A stretch of DNA of 33,289 bases from Rhodospirillaceae bacterium (GTDB taxonomy: Bacteria; Pseudomonadota; Alphaproteobacteria; Thalassobaculales; Thalassobaculaceae), in NCBI GenBank assembly GCA_002709155.1, contig PAQA01000037.1, positions 1 through 33,289 of the forward strand, written 5' to 3'. Shown piece by piece: positions 1 through 9,430 of this stretch; positions within the stretch are counted from its first letter, which is position 1; each line of letters opens with the position of its first letter. The position numbers were made by a program, and so were the translations under genes. The notes below the pieces were generated by a model. That model was not told the DNA's origin. It saw only the letters and a list, made by a program, of their open reading frames with translations, and did no database searches.

Positions 1-102
1 CGGATACGGCTGTCTTCGATCCAAAACGTAATTAGCTAAAAAAGCCCGCATCCATGTATTTCCAGATTTAGGGAAAGACGCAATCCAAATAATTTTTCCC
101 AT
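1..102 (-). CDS. Sulfotransferase, N-terminal fragment (gene runs off the left window edge)
   Basis: Reverse complement of 102..1 reads MGKIIWIASFPKSGNTWMRAFLANYVLDRRQPYP, the P-loop-like PAPS-binding motif (PKSGNTW) of sulfotransferases; it is not in the supplied ORF list. Confidence 0.85.
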   Translation of the reverse strand, partial: MGKIIWIASFPKSGNTWMRAFLANYVLDRRQPYP

Positions 103-345
103 CTGCTAATCACCCCGTTTCCCTTTTTGTGCCGCAGTTCTATCAAATTTTCGGCAAAAGTTCTCTCTACACCGAATTGAACAGTCGAATTCCAATTATT
201 AAGACAACTTGTAGTATTACTAGGTTGAATTTAAACTGAAAAAAATACAAAAACATCTTACTTGCAATGAACCTAAAGAAATTCCATGCGTTTCATGGCT
301 GCAAACAAATATTATTGTGCCATAACCCATCGTTGGAGACAAAAT

Positions 346-1191
346 GTGAGTGGTATTATCTGGTTAGCATCCTACCCAAAATCGGGGAACACATGGCTAA
401 GAATATTTATAGAAAATCTTTTCAAGAATACCGCAGAACCAGCCAAGATAAATGAGTTAGGCGTGGTGAAACACAATGATAATTCGCCTAATTTATTCAA
501 ACAAATAATTGGCCGCGGATTTGATGCAATGAAAGACTCAGAACTCCATCAATACCGGGAGGCTGTCCAACGCCATTTGGCGAAAGGGAACGAATCGGTG
601 TTTGTAAAAACCCACAGCGCCCTGCAAAATTTTGAGGGCCGCCCATTAATACACCTGGAGTGCACAGCAGGGGCTGTGTACATCATTCGGAACCCCTTTG
701 ATATGGTTATCTCTTTTTCAGACCACTATCAAATAAGTTATGACGATGCAATTGAGGCGATAGCGGCACCATCACATCGCGTAAACACTACCAATCAGGG
801 TATTTTCCAGATCCTTTCTGGATGGTCTAACCATTACCGGAGCTGGTTTGGAGTTAATAATTTTAATCCTCATTTGATGCGATATGAAGATATGGTCCGG
901 AATCCAATTAAAACTTTTGGCCGTTTTAGTCAATTTCTTGGCTTACCCAAAAACCCTGAGCGGTTGAGACGAGCGATAAAAAACAGCTCCTTCGACGAAG
1001 TTTCCAAACAAGAAACCGTGACAGGATTTTCTGAACGGTCGCGTCCAGATCAAAAGTTCTTTCGCTCTGGGAAGGTTGGCGGTTATAAATCCATACTTTC
1101 TGAGGCTCAAGTGACCAAAATTATAAACGCCCACGGCGAGCTTCTTTTTGAAAAGGGTTATATCACAAAAAGTGGACGGCTAAAGTTTTAA
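346..1191 (+). CDS. Sulfotransferase domain protein
   Basis: GIIWLASYPKSGNTWLRIFIENLF motif and VYIIRNPFDMVISFSDHY. Start chosen at GTG 346 (GGAG at 334-337, 8 nt upstream) rather than ORF-track ATG 286, since homology begins there. Confidence 0.85.
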   Translation: MSGIIWLASYPKSGNTWLRIFIENLFKNTAEPAKINELGVVKHNDNSPNLFKQIIGRGFDAMKDSELHQYREAVQRHLAKGNESVFVKTHSALQNFEGRPLIHLECTAGAVYIIRNPFDMVISFSDHYQISYDDAIEAIAAPSHRVNTTNQGIFQILSGWSNHYRSWFGVNNFNPHLMRYEDMVRNPIKTFGRFSQFLGLPKNPERLRRAIKNSSFDEVSKQETVTGFSERSRPDQKFFRSGKVGGYKSILSEAQVTKIINAHGELLFEKGYITKSGRLKF

Positions 1192-1253
1192 CTTTATACC
1201 TTGTCTTTAAAAATTAGACCAACCCCCAATTGAATGCGATGGGATAGAATTCA

Positions 1254-1949
1254 ATGAGCATTAATAAAGTGGACTCACAAATTAACGTTGCAAACAACTT
1301 AATGTTGATTAACCAGAAGATACAAGCAGCCCTAAAAAGGGCAACCCGGCAAAAAGATGATGTTCAGCTGATTGCAGTGAGTAAGGTGCAGCCCGTTGAA
1401 AAAATAGAGGCGGCATTAGTTAAGGGACACAGGTTATTTGGTGAAAACCGGGTCCAGGAAGCAGCGCTTAAGTGGCCTGCTCTAAAGATCAAATACCCTG
1501 ACGCCAAATTACACCTGATTGGCCCGTTGCAGACGAATAAGGTCAAAGATGCGATAATGTTATTTGATGTTATCGAAACCTTAGATAGGCTTAAGCTTGC
1601 TGAAGAAATAAAAAAACAATCTGTTAAAAAAGGCTCGGATATAACCTGTTATGTTCAGGTGAACACTGGGGAGGAAGAACAAAAAGCTGGGGTATTTCCT
1701 GCTGAAGCAGAGAAATTTGTGAAGCATTGCCAGGATACAGTGGGCTTAAATATAAAGGGCCTTATGTGCATTCCACCGGTAAATGAGGAATCTGCATTAC
1801 ATTTTAGTCTTTTAGGTGAAATAGCGGGAAGGCTAAAACTTCCAATTCTTAGTATGGGAATGAGTGACGATTTCGAAACAGCAATAGCTTTCGGTGCAAC
1901 CCATGTACGGATAGGCTCGAGTATTTTTGGGAGAAGAGAAAATAGTTGA
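1254..1949 (+). CDS. yggS: YggS family pyridoxal phosphate homeostasis protein
   Basis: QLIAVSKVQPVEKI, LFGENRVQEA, LHLIGPLQTNK, LSMGMSDDFETAIAFGATHVRIGSSIFG motifs. Confidence 0.93.
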   Translation: MSINKVDSQINVANNLMLINQKIQAALKRATRQKDDVQLIAVSKVQPVEKIEAALVKGHRLFGENRVQEAALKWPALKIKYPDAKLHLIGPLQTNKVKDAIMLFDVIETLDRLKLAEEIKKQSVKKGSDITCYVQVNTGEEEQKAGVFPAEAEKFVKHCQDTVGLNIKGLMCIPPVNEESALHFSLLGEIAGRLKLPILSMGMSDDFETAIAFGATHVRIGSSIFGRRENS

Positions 1950-1951
1950 TT

Positions 1952-2485
1952 TTATACTAATTCTGATTTTGAGCCCTTTATTTCTAACACCTCATTGTGT
2001 TCAACTAAACTTATCAAGTTAAGCAAATTATCTTTCCTCAAAGAGATGCAGCCAGATGTTGGGGATCCATCTTTTGCCATCACATGTATAAATATAGCAC
2101 TACCGCGACCTTTTATCGGAGGTCTATCATTATAGCCCAACTCGACGACAATGTCATAAAGGTCGTCCTCTCTCCACAGCTTCTCATGACTATATGGATG
2201 GGGTAGTGTTACTAGTTTATTGTAGTTATCTTCATCTTTTGCATCATCGCACCAGCCTAATTGTTTGGTTATCTTTGTTAACGGTAATTGAGTTACAGGC
2301 GTATCTTGTTTATCTGCTCGATAGAAAACTCGTCTAAGTGGCCAAGCTCCTATTGGTGTACAGTTGTCGCCTTCTATTTTATCAACGGTCAAACCATTTG
2401 ACCCAATACAGCAGGCTGCATGGAGATTCAGACACTGAAGTGTTGTGAAATTATCACCTATTTTTTGAGCAACTATTACAGCCAT
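1952..2485 (-). CDS. L,D-transpeptidase family (YkuD-type) protein
   Basis: IFIHVMAKDGSPTSGCISLRKDNLLNLI matches the H...SxGC catalytic signature; GAWPLRRVFYRAD N-terminal motif. Confidence 0.85.
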   Translation of the reverse strand: MAVIVAQKIGDNFTTLQCLNLHAACCIGSNGLTVDKIEGDNCTPIGAWPLRRVFYRADKQDTPVTQLPLTKITKQLGWCDDAKDEDNYNKLVTLPHPYSHEKLWREDDLYDIVVELGYNDRPPIKGRGSAIFIHVMAKDGSPTSGCISLRKDNLLNLISLVEHNEVLEIKGSKSELV

Positions 2486-2506
2486 AGGGAAACGCCATTA
2501 TAAATA

Positions 2507-3268
2507 TTACTTTGTATTCTGTAGTTTATTATATTTACCAAGTTTTTCCAGCATCCAATTCTCTATGTCCCTGTGATCGGTAATTACATGATTTGCTGTT
2601 TTTGTATCATTTCGATTAAAATTTTCAGATGTGTAAGTCTTTGAAGTGTTTTGTATTAATTTATCAAGGACGAGACCTCGGACTTCTCGCGCTTGGGAAA
2701 CGTTTCGTGGTGGCATTGAGTATACTTTCCCTGATTTGAAAGCGTCATTTGGAGTCGCAAATGTTTCTGCTTCTGATGCTAAAAGGAAAGTTTTTCGAGC
2801 GACGGCATTCTTCAATGAATGGGTTGAATGGCTAGTTTTCTTTTCTCCCAAAACTTCAAAGGTTTCATCTTTGGCTGTGTTGATTTCCCGTTGTTTCATG
2901 TCGTCATTGTTAGCTGCCAAATCCGGCCCCTTTTTTGGCGCTTGTGTTTTGGTTGACTCTGCTTCGATAATATAACTCCCTAATGCGGCGACTAGTCCTA
3001 TAGGCCCCCCATATAAAGCGCCACCGACAAACTTTGGCACATCAGATATGTTGTCCCCGGATATGTTTCTATAAATGGAGGATATCACGGGGATATGTTG
3101 GAGGGGATTGATAGCATCTACAATATCTAAGAAGGTTAGGTTGGTTTTGGCAACATGGGATAACTCCTGTTCTGCTTCATAGCTCATTGGATCTGCTTCG
3201 CCTTCAGGGGCGCTCTCGTGTTTTTGCCAAACATTTTCAACAGTGTGTGGGGCAATAGAATCAAGCAT
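2507..3268 (-). CDS. Hypothetical protein with YRNISGDNIS...GGALYGGPIG segment
   Basis: Long ORF. Start placed at MLDSIAPHTV (3268) because GAGGAG lies just upstream. Gly-rich hydrophobic segment KFVGGALYGGPIGLVAALGSYII. Confidence 0.7.
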   Translation of the reverse strand: MLDSIAPHTVENVWQKHESAPEGEADPMSYEAEQELSHVAKTNLTFLDIVDAINPLQHIPVISSIYRNISGDNISDVPKFVGGALYGGPIGLVAALGSYIIEAESTKTQAPKKGPDLAANNDDMKQREINTAKDETFEVLGEKKTSHSTHSLKNAVARKTFLLASEAETFATPNDAFKSGKVYSMPPRNVSQAREVRGLVLDKLIQNTSKTYTSENFNRNDTKTANHVITDHRDIENWMLEKLGKYNKLQNTK

Positions 3269-3339
3269 TAGGAACTCCTCTAAATTACAAACATGCAATC
3301 AGTGTACCAAAACTATAAAAATACGAGGGGTATTTTAAA

Positions 3340-4533
3340 CTAAAACAAATGGCCCGTTTTTATTGCCTTTGTTCTTAGATAATCTTCATTATGAGGATTT
3401 GATGGGAAGATGTGGGCCACACGGTCAACCACTTTCACTCCCTCATTAGATAATTGGGTTAGTTTGTCGGGATTATTAGTTAAAAGCTTTACGGATTTAA
3501 TTCCTAATTGCTTAAGTATTTCCGCTGCCGGTGCGTATATACGTTCATCCGTTTCAAATCCAATATGCTTGTTGGCGTCCACCGTGTCCGCCCCAAGATC
3601 CTGTATCCTATAGGCCCTCAACTTGTTTATAAGACCAATATCTCTGCCTTCTTGAGCCAGATAAATTAGGACACCCCCCCCATATTCCTCGATTGCTTGA
3701 ATAGCTCCGCGTAGTTGGTCTCCACAGTCACAACGTAGACTGCCAAGGAGATCTCCAGTCAGGCACTGAGAGTGAAGTCTCACAAGAACCGGTTTTGAAA
3801 CATCCACATTTCCAATTGTGATAGCCAAATGCTCGTCCCCCCCATCAACTGGTCGGAAAGCAATAAGGTTAGCATTTTTCGCATCTAGCAGCGGGACCTT
3901 AGCCGAGGTAGCTTTAACAAGCCGTTGTGCTCGAATCTTGGCAAATGTGTCTATGGACGCTGTTTCCACTAGAAGTAACCCATTATCTTGTTTAAAATTG
4001 GATAGTTGATTGACATCTGCGAGAGGAACTCTAGAGAATATAGCACTCGGAAGAAGCCGAGCGTATTTCGCGAGTTGAATAGCTTTCTCGGCAATTCCTC
4101 CCAAGGATTCTGGAATGACAGTAAGCTTTTCTATTTCAAGTGTTTTGAAATCATTATTATTGTAATCCTCTAGGAAGGTGGGGTCCGACAATCGATGTAT
4201 AAATGCTGGTCCATTACTCTTAGGGAGGCTGACGCTAAGTACATTGGATGATTGGTTAAAAATGTTGATTGCCGCTGCCCTATTCCGCGTAATTGCGAGG
4301 GTTGGTTGAGACCCTGTTATCTGAGCAATCATTTTAAGCCCCATCGAAGTGGCCATCTCGGCTGCCTGCACTACTGCAGCCGTTTGATTTGGAGCGTCGC
4401 GAAGAATTACAAGCGCTCCTCTTCGAAGATCACCGATTGCTCGTTCGACAGATGTTTGAGCTGGAGACGATTTTCCTGCAGGAGAATTTGTTATTTCAAG
4501 ATCAGAAAACTTGTTTACCATACGCTCTATCAA
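3340..4533 (-). CDS. ribA: GTP cyclohydrolase II with degenerate N-terminal RibB-like domain
   Basis: VRLHSQCLTGDLLGSLRCDCGDQL, GGGVLIYLAQEGRDIGLINKLRAYRIQD, LLTNNPDKL: GTP cyclohydrolase II zinc and active-site motifs. Confidence 0.93.
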   Translation of the reverse strand: MIERMVNKFSDLEITNSPAGKSSPAQTSVERAIGDLRRGALVILRDAPNQTAAVVQAAEMATSMGLKMIAQITGSQPTLAITRNRAAAINIFNQSSNVLSVSLPKSNGPAFIHRLSDPTFLEDYNNNDFKTLEIEKLTVIPESLGGIAEKAIQLAKYARLLPSAIFSRVPLADVNQLSNFKQDNGLLLVETASIDTFAKIRAQRLVKATSAKVPLLDAKNANLIAFRPVDGGDEHLAITIGNVDVSKPVLVRLHSQCLTGDLLGSLRCDCGDQLRGAIQAIEEYGGGVLIYLAQEGRDIGLINKLRAYRIQDLGADTVDANKHIGFETDERIYAPAAEILKQLGIKSVKLLTNNPDKLTQLSNEGVKVVDRVAHIFPSNPHNEDYLRTKAIKTGHLF

Positions 4534-4751
4534 TATTATTGGGGTGATCGGGTCAATAGTTCTTATTCAGTTTTTGCTTTTTTATTTATTAAACGGATAT
4601 AGGATTAGTTCAAAATAAGCAAAATGATATTTATCAATTGGTCAGGTTAAACGAAGAATTTCTATCCATTTATTATTACAAATAAATATCAACAAAATAT
4701 TTTTTAGAGAATTGCCAAATATTTATCTCTAGTTATTTCGAGAGCGGATGG

Positions 4752-5060
4752 ATGATAAAAACGATGATAATTGCCGCGTACAAAGATCGCATTATTGCGC
4801 AGTCAGAAAATTCTATTGAGATAGAGAATAGTATTTATTTCCCCAGATCTGACGTGTTCATGTCTTTCTTGAATCCAACAACGACAGTGACGCGCTGCCC
4901 TTGGAAAGGCATGGCTACCTATTTTGATGTGAGGGTTATGAGCAATGTATGTAAAGATAGTGCATGGAGTTATCAAAATCCAAAATCAAAGGGACGGTTA
5001 ATTCGATGTTATGTTGCTTTTTGGAAGGATATTGTCGTGTTCAGGGAGAGTGATGATTAA
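4752..5060 (+). CDS. DUF427 domain protein
   Basis: DRIIAQSENSIEIENSIYFPRSDV...TTVTRCPWKGMATYFDV...AWSYQNPK...GRLIRCYVAFWKDIVV resembles the DUF427 fold pattern. Confidence 0.75.
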   Translation: MIKTMIIAAYKDRIIAQSENSIEIENSIYFPRSDVFMSFLNPTTTVTRCPWKGMATYFDVRVMSNVCKDSAWSYQNPKSKGRLIRCYVAFWKDIVVFRESDD

Positions 5061-5125
5061 TAGAAGTATTCAGAGGAATAATACTTTTTGGTGTATGTGT
5101 TGTCGAACAAAGTTTTAGGTGTTTC

Positions 5126-5812
5126 ATGAAAACCTTTTTACTTATTGGTGAGGATCGATACTTTTATGAGGCCCTCAAGAAGCAGATAGAGCGGAATGAA
5201 AGTTTTCTGTTACAGTTTTCAAATCCAAGCCAGGTAGCTAGCAGTTTTACTCAGATTGAGGCCTGTTCACTACTATTTTTAGATATCCCGTCGTTAAATG
5301 ATAAAGAGTTCATCGATTATGAGATGTTAAAGACCATGCTTAACGTTCCGTTGATGGTTTTTACAAAACATGGTTCTTATATCAAACCTATTGTTATTCA
5401 ACAGTTTCTGCTCAACAAGACGATTGCTAAGCCGTTTAAAATGTCCCGGTTAATAAATGAGATTGACGAGTTACTGGCAGAATGTGTCGACAAACTCATG
5501 ACGCCCAAAAGGATCGGCAAGTATTTATTCTTAGAAGATGAAAGTCTGCTTGTTGGTTCTGATGATAGTAAAAAGATAAGGCTAACCGAAAAAGAAACGG
5601 CAATTTTGATAAGGCTATCTGCGGCTAATGGAGGATCAGTCAGTCGAAAAACATTATTAGAAGAAGTTTGGGGTTACAAGGCGGGAATAAATTCACATAC
5701 TCTAGAGACCCACATATACCGATTACGAAAGAAGATTGAAGAGCTTGGCTCTAGCAGCTCGTTTTTAAAAACTTCAAGAGACGGCTATAAGTTACTTTTC
5801 AACTCAAATTAA
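5126..5812 (+). CDS. OmpR/PhoB-type response regulator, no kinase adjacent
   Basis: Receiver with LFLD (phosphoacceptor), VFTK and AKPF; C-terminal winged helix LTEKETAILIRLSAANGGSVSRKTLLEEVWGYKAGINSHTLETHIYRLRKKIEE. Confidence 0.9.
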   Translation: MKTFLLIGEDRYFYEALKKQIERNESFLLQFSNPSQVASSFTQIEACSLLFLDIPSLNDKEFIDYEMLKTMLNVPLMVFTKHGSYIKPIVIQQFLLNKTIAKPFKMSRLINEIDELLAECVDKLMTPKRIGKYLFLEDESLLVGSDDSKKIRLTEKETAILIRLSAANGGSVSRKTLLEEVWGYKAGINSHTLETHIYRLRKKIEELGSSSSFLKTSRDGYKLLFNSN

Positions 5813-5953
5813 CATTGGCGTAATTCATTGATTCTTAAATTATTGCTTGAACAAGTTGTTTAATGATTGTTGTTTGTGCAATATAGGATACTTGGGGAAT
5901 TTTAATTTGCCAGATCAATCGGTCGATTTTTATGGGGAAAGGTAAATTGTAGC

Positions 5954-6787
5954 TTGGATACCGACTCTTCATTCTTTGTGAGATTCTGGGGTGTGCGAGG
6001 AAGCATTCCTTGTCCCGGCCCTGAATTTGTCAGATATGGTGGAAATACGCCTTGTGTCGAGATTCGCTGTAACGACCGAATTTTAATATTCGATGCTGGA
6101 ACAGGGCTCAGGCCTCTGGGAAATTTAATTAGTAGTGAGGGTAATAATGAGGCGGATATATTCTTCAGCCACGCCCATTTGGACCATATAGGAGGATTAC
6201 CCTTTTTTGGCCCTGCTTTCAATCCAAAAAATTCGTTCAGAATTTGGTCTGGAGAGTTAGAAAATGCGAGATCGATGAAGGATGTTTTTAATAACCTTAT
6301 GATGGCACCCCTTTTCCCGGTTCCTTTGGAAATCTTCAATGCAAAATTAGAATTTAAGATGGTGAAATCGGGTCAAGCATTCACAATTTCCAAAGATATA
6401 GAAATATCAACGGCAAATTTGAACCACCCACAAGGAGCTCTGGGTTACCGTGTGAATTTTGATGGGAAATCAATATGCTATATTTCCGATACAGAACACA
6501 GGCCGGAGAGCATCGATAAAAATATAGTAAATTTGATCCAGGGGGCAGATATTGTGATATACGATGCCACTTACACTGATGAAGAATATCCAAATCATAT
6601 TGGGTGGGGACACTCCACGTGGCAGGAAGGGATAAAACTTTGCGATGCGGCTTCTGCGAATAAATTAGTAATATTTCATCATGACCCTAGCCATAATGAC
6701 AATGCTATGGACGAGATTGCTACTTTGGCAGCAAGAGAGCGCTCAGGCACCGTTGTGGCAAGAGAAGGCATGGTGTTATCTCTTTGA
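5954..6787 (+). CDS. MBL fold metallo-hydrolase
   Basis: FWGVRGSIPCPGP..RYGGNTPCVEI, FFSHAHLDHIGGLPFF (HxHxDH), YISDTEH, IFHHDPSHND. TTG start. Confidence 0.88.
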   Translation: MDTDSSFFVRFWGVRGSIPCPGPEFVRYGGNTPCVEIRCNDRILIFDAGTGLRPLGNLISSEGNNEADIFFSHAHLDHIGGLPFFGPAFNPKNSFRIWSGELENARSMKDVFNNLMMAPLFPVPLEIFNAKLEFKMVKSGQAFTISKDIEISTANLNHPQGALGYRVNFDGKSICYISDTEHRPESIDKNIVNLIQGADIVIYDATYTDEEYPNHIGWGHSTWQEGIKLCDAASANKLVIFHHDPSHNDNAMDEIATLAARERSGTVVAREGMVLSL

Positions 6788-6819
6788 TGTTATTGTAACG
6801 AAATAGTCCAGATCCTCAC

Positions 6820-7659
6820 ATGAAGTTGCGAAAAATATTCTATGGTCTGCTTACAGTATTTAGTATTCGGAAGTTGGGGTACTTCATTCCTTATAGATAT
6901 GCCGGACAGGTGAGAGTCAAAAACACTACTAATCCTTGGTTGTTGGAATTGTTTTCTGAGCTTTCAAACAGCGTATTTATTGAAACACTTAAATCTGTTC
7001 AGCCGTACATAAATGATTTGAAAAAAATAACATTCAACAATGTTAAATTTGAGGACCCAAGATGGGATCAGGATTGGTTCCCCGGTTTAGATGCTGTTGT
7101 AGCTTATGGTCTTGTTCGCAAGGTTAAACCAGCCACCATTATTGAAATTGGATCAGGCCATTCGACGCGTTTCCTTGTTCGCGCTATTAACGATGAGAAG
7201 ATTAGAAGCAATGTAGTATGTATAGATCCACAGCCGCGTGCTGCGCTTCGCGGATTAAATATAAATTTTATGAGGCTTCCTCTGCAAAAAATCGATCTAA
7301 AGTGTTTACCAGTGCTTCAGAAAGGGGACATACTTTTTATTGATTCAAGTCATATAAGTGTCCCGGGTAGTGATGTTGATTTAATTGTGAGCAGGATTTT
7401 ACCAGCGCTTCCAGCGGGCGTTTTTATTCATTTTCACGATATATTTTTGCCTGATCCGTACCCAAAAAACTGGGAATGGCGAGAATATAATGAACAAATA
7501 ATTATTTCGGCTTTGTTGGCGGGAAAAAAATATAACCCCATATTTTCAAGTTATTTTATTCGAAATTACGCGCCAGAATGTCTTCAAGAGCTTGGTTTTG
7601 ACTGGATCCAAATGCCACTGGACGCTATTGAATCTAGTCTTTGGTTAGAAACAATATGA
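6820..7659 (+). CDS. Class I SAM-dependent methyltransferase-like protein
   Basis: ATIIEIGSGHSTRFLVRAIND (SAM motif I), VVCIDPQPRAAL, GDILFIDSSH, FIHFHDIFLPDPYP. Confidence 0.7.
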   Translation: MKLRKIFYGLLTVFSIRKLGYFIPYRYAGQVRVKNTTNPWLLELFSELSNSVFIETLKSVQPYINDLKKITFNNVKFEDPRWDQDWFPGLDAVVAYGLVRKVKPATIIEIGSGHSTRFLVRAINDEKIRSNVVCIDPQPRAALRGLNINFMRLPLQKIDLKCLPVLQKGDILFIDSSHISVPGSDVDLIVSRILPALPAGVFIHFHDIFLPDPYPKNWEWREYNEQIIISALLAGKKYNPIFSSYFIRNYAPECLQELGFDWIQMPLDAIESSLWLETI

Positions 7660-7680
7660 CTATATAATATACTATAATAG

Positions 7681-7755
7681 TGGCTGGGGCGGCAGGAGTC
7701 GAACCTGCGGTCGCGGGATCAAAACCCGCTGCCTTAACCACTTGGCCACGCCCCA
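7681..7755 (-). tRNA. tRNA-Gln (anticodon TTG)
   Basis: Reverse complement TGGGGCGTGGCCAAGTGGTTAAGGCAGCGGGTTTTGATCCCGCGACCGCAGGTTCGACTCCTGCCGCCCCAGCCA folds as a cloverleaf: loop TTTTGAT, GTTCGAC T-loop, encoded CCA. Confidence 0.97.
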
Positions 7756-7866
7756 TTTTATAACATTGATATATCTGTAAATTAACTATAATTCAATATG
7801 CGTATCAAGATTATCTATTAACATTGTTTATGATCACCGCTTATAATGCACACAGGAGATAGATCA

Positions 7867-8274
7867 ATGGTCAAAACAGTCATTACTGAAAACTTTCCAT
7901 GGAGCATTAAAGGGATTTCTATCGAAGCTCGAAAACTTGCGAAAGAAGGAGCGGCGAAAGAAGGTCTCACTATTGGGCAATGGTTAAAAAAAATAATAAA
8001 TGAAGATCATGATGAAAGTTTCACCTCACCAAATAAATCATTGGGGGATGCTGACCCGGAAATTGCCGTTACAAAAACGCTAAAATCTGATTTATCCCAA
8101 CGCCGACCAATGAAAATCCACGATGAAGCTATGGTTCTTGAACTTATTACCCAAATTGAAAAAAGATACCTTGATCTGGCCACACCTATACAGTCTATCT
8201 TAAGTCAATTGTCGTTGCGGATAGATTTAGTTGAGTCCAAAATTAAGAAAGACACAGTAACCGATGATTTGTAA
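7867..8274 (+). CDS. Small protein carrying the PWS(I/V)KGI...IGxW module
   Basis: PWSIKGISIEARKLAKEGAAKEGLTIGQWLKKIIN parallels the N-terminus of the next ORF. Start at ATG 7867 follows AGGAG. Confidence 0.75.
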   Translation: MVKTVITENFPWSIKGISIEARKLAKEGAAKEGLTIGQWLKKIINEDHDESFTSPNKSLGDADPEIAVTKTLKSDLSQRRPMKIHDEAMVLELITQIEKRYLDLATPIQSILSQLSLRIDLVESKIKKDTVTDDL

Positions 8275-8356
8275 TGACAGCATCTTCTTTACTTAACAAT
8301 TTACCTTTCTTCGGTTTATAATATTAAAGTACCGGTTGAGTTTATTGGAAGAAGGT

Positions 8357-9430
8357 ATGGCCAGACTAATTGCCCCTTGGAGTGTCAAAGGTATTGATAA
8401 TGAAACGCGAGAATTAGCACGTCAAAAAGCCAAGAATTCTGGCATCAATATTGGGGCCTGGATAAATAGAGCAATACTCGACCACGGATCTCGAGAACAA
8501 TCTGGCGCTACCGACCTACATAATGTCGCGGCCGATAGTATTCCCGAAAACTCGTATTCCCAACGGTCTTTAAATGAACCCCCTAATGATATAATTTTTC
8601 AAAGATTGCAGCAATTAAATAAGAATCTAGATGGTGAATTGCGGCCAATTATGTTTGCTCTAAACAATCTAGCCCTGCGCTTAACGGCGGCGGAAGCATT
8701 GCAGAAAAAAGAACCAAAGAAAATAAATAGAATTGAACCGGTTGTTATAAATCCTGAAGTGGACGAGAACGCTAGAAACAAGATTATAAACGAAGAACTG
8801 GACACGGAAGAACTGATAAACGAGCAGTCGAAACCCAGTTTAGAGCGTCCAGATCCTTTTCCCCCGGCAGGCGATCTTAATGAAGGGGTAGATGTTCCAG
8901 AAACGCTTCGACAAAAAAGTAATATGGAATTGGAGAGTGTTCCAAACGCTGAAAATAAGCAGTCCAATGGCAAGAGCTTTAGTGCAAAAGCACTTATGAT
9001 TTTGCTTGGTTTGATAGTTTTTTCTGCTGTAGGAGCAGCATCACTTTACTTTGTCCCCCAAACAACAAACAAAATTGCGAAGGAGATAAGTGCAGCAACC
9101 GAACACCACTTAGACGCTGTATCGAAAACGTTAAATGACTCGCTGCTCTATTCGCAAAGATTACTCGAGTTATTTTTGGGGAAGAGCGCTGGTGTGGTAG
9201 AGACGGAAGAAAAATCCAAAATTTATAAAGGCTCGAGCAGTAACAAAGAGGGTTCCAAAACAACCGAAAGCAAACTAGGAAATAAAACACCACCTTCTGT
9301 TTCCAGTGGATTAGTGCTTTCTCATGTGGAAAACTCTGTCTCTAGAAATATCGTAGCTTTGAACGCTAATAAACAAAATAAGCCTATAAATAATTCTTTA
9401 CACGAGGAAAAACGCAAAAAAAAACATTAA
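8357..9430 (+). CDS. PodJ-like membrane protein, N-terminal part (frame ends just after an A9 run)
   Basis: LIAPWSVKGIDNETRELARQKAKNSGINIGAWINRAIL module; one TM segment ALMILLGLIVFSAVGAASLYFV. The supplied ORF begins at TTG 8336; ATG 8357 is a more likely start. Ends KRKKKH* immediately after A9. Confidence 0.75.
   Translation: MARLIAPWSVKGIDNETRELARQKAKNSGINIGAWINRAILDHGSREQSGATDLHNVAADSIPENSYSQRSLNEPPNDIIFQRLQQLNKNLDGELRPIMFALNNLALRLTAAEALQKKEPKKINRIEPVVINPEVDENARNKIINEELDTEELINEQSKPSLERPDPFPPAGDLNEGVDVPETLRQKSNMELESVPNAENKQSNGKSFSAKALMILLGLIVFSAVGAASLYFVPQTTNKIAKEISAATEHHLDAVSKTLNDSLLYSQRLLELFLGKSAGVVETEEKSKIYKGSSSNKEGSKTTESKLGNKTPPSVSSGLVLSHVENSVSRNIVALNANKQNKPINNSLHEEKRKKKH

Noticed and set aside
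267-455. 62-aa ORF overlapping the sulfotransferase start
   Set aside because: Out of frame with the clear sulfotransferase coding sequence and no family match.
4252-4602. 116-aa ORF on + strand
   Set aside because: Mostly antisense to the N-terminal part of ribA, no motif.
5902-6339. 145-aa ORF on - strand
   Set aside because: Antisense to the MBL hydrolase, whose motifs are clear.
7681-7755. tRNA-Gln as an integration site for a mobile element
   Set aside because: No integrase, direct repeat of the tRNA 3' end or phage-like genes seen nearby.
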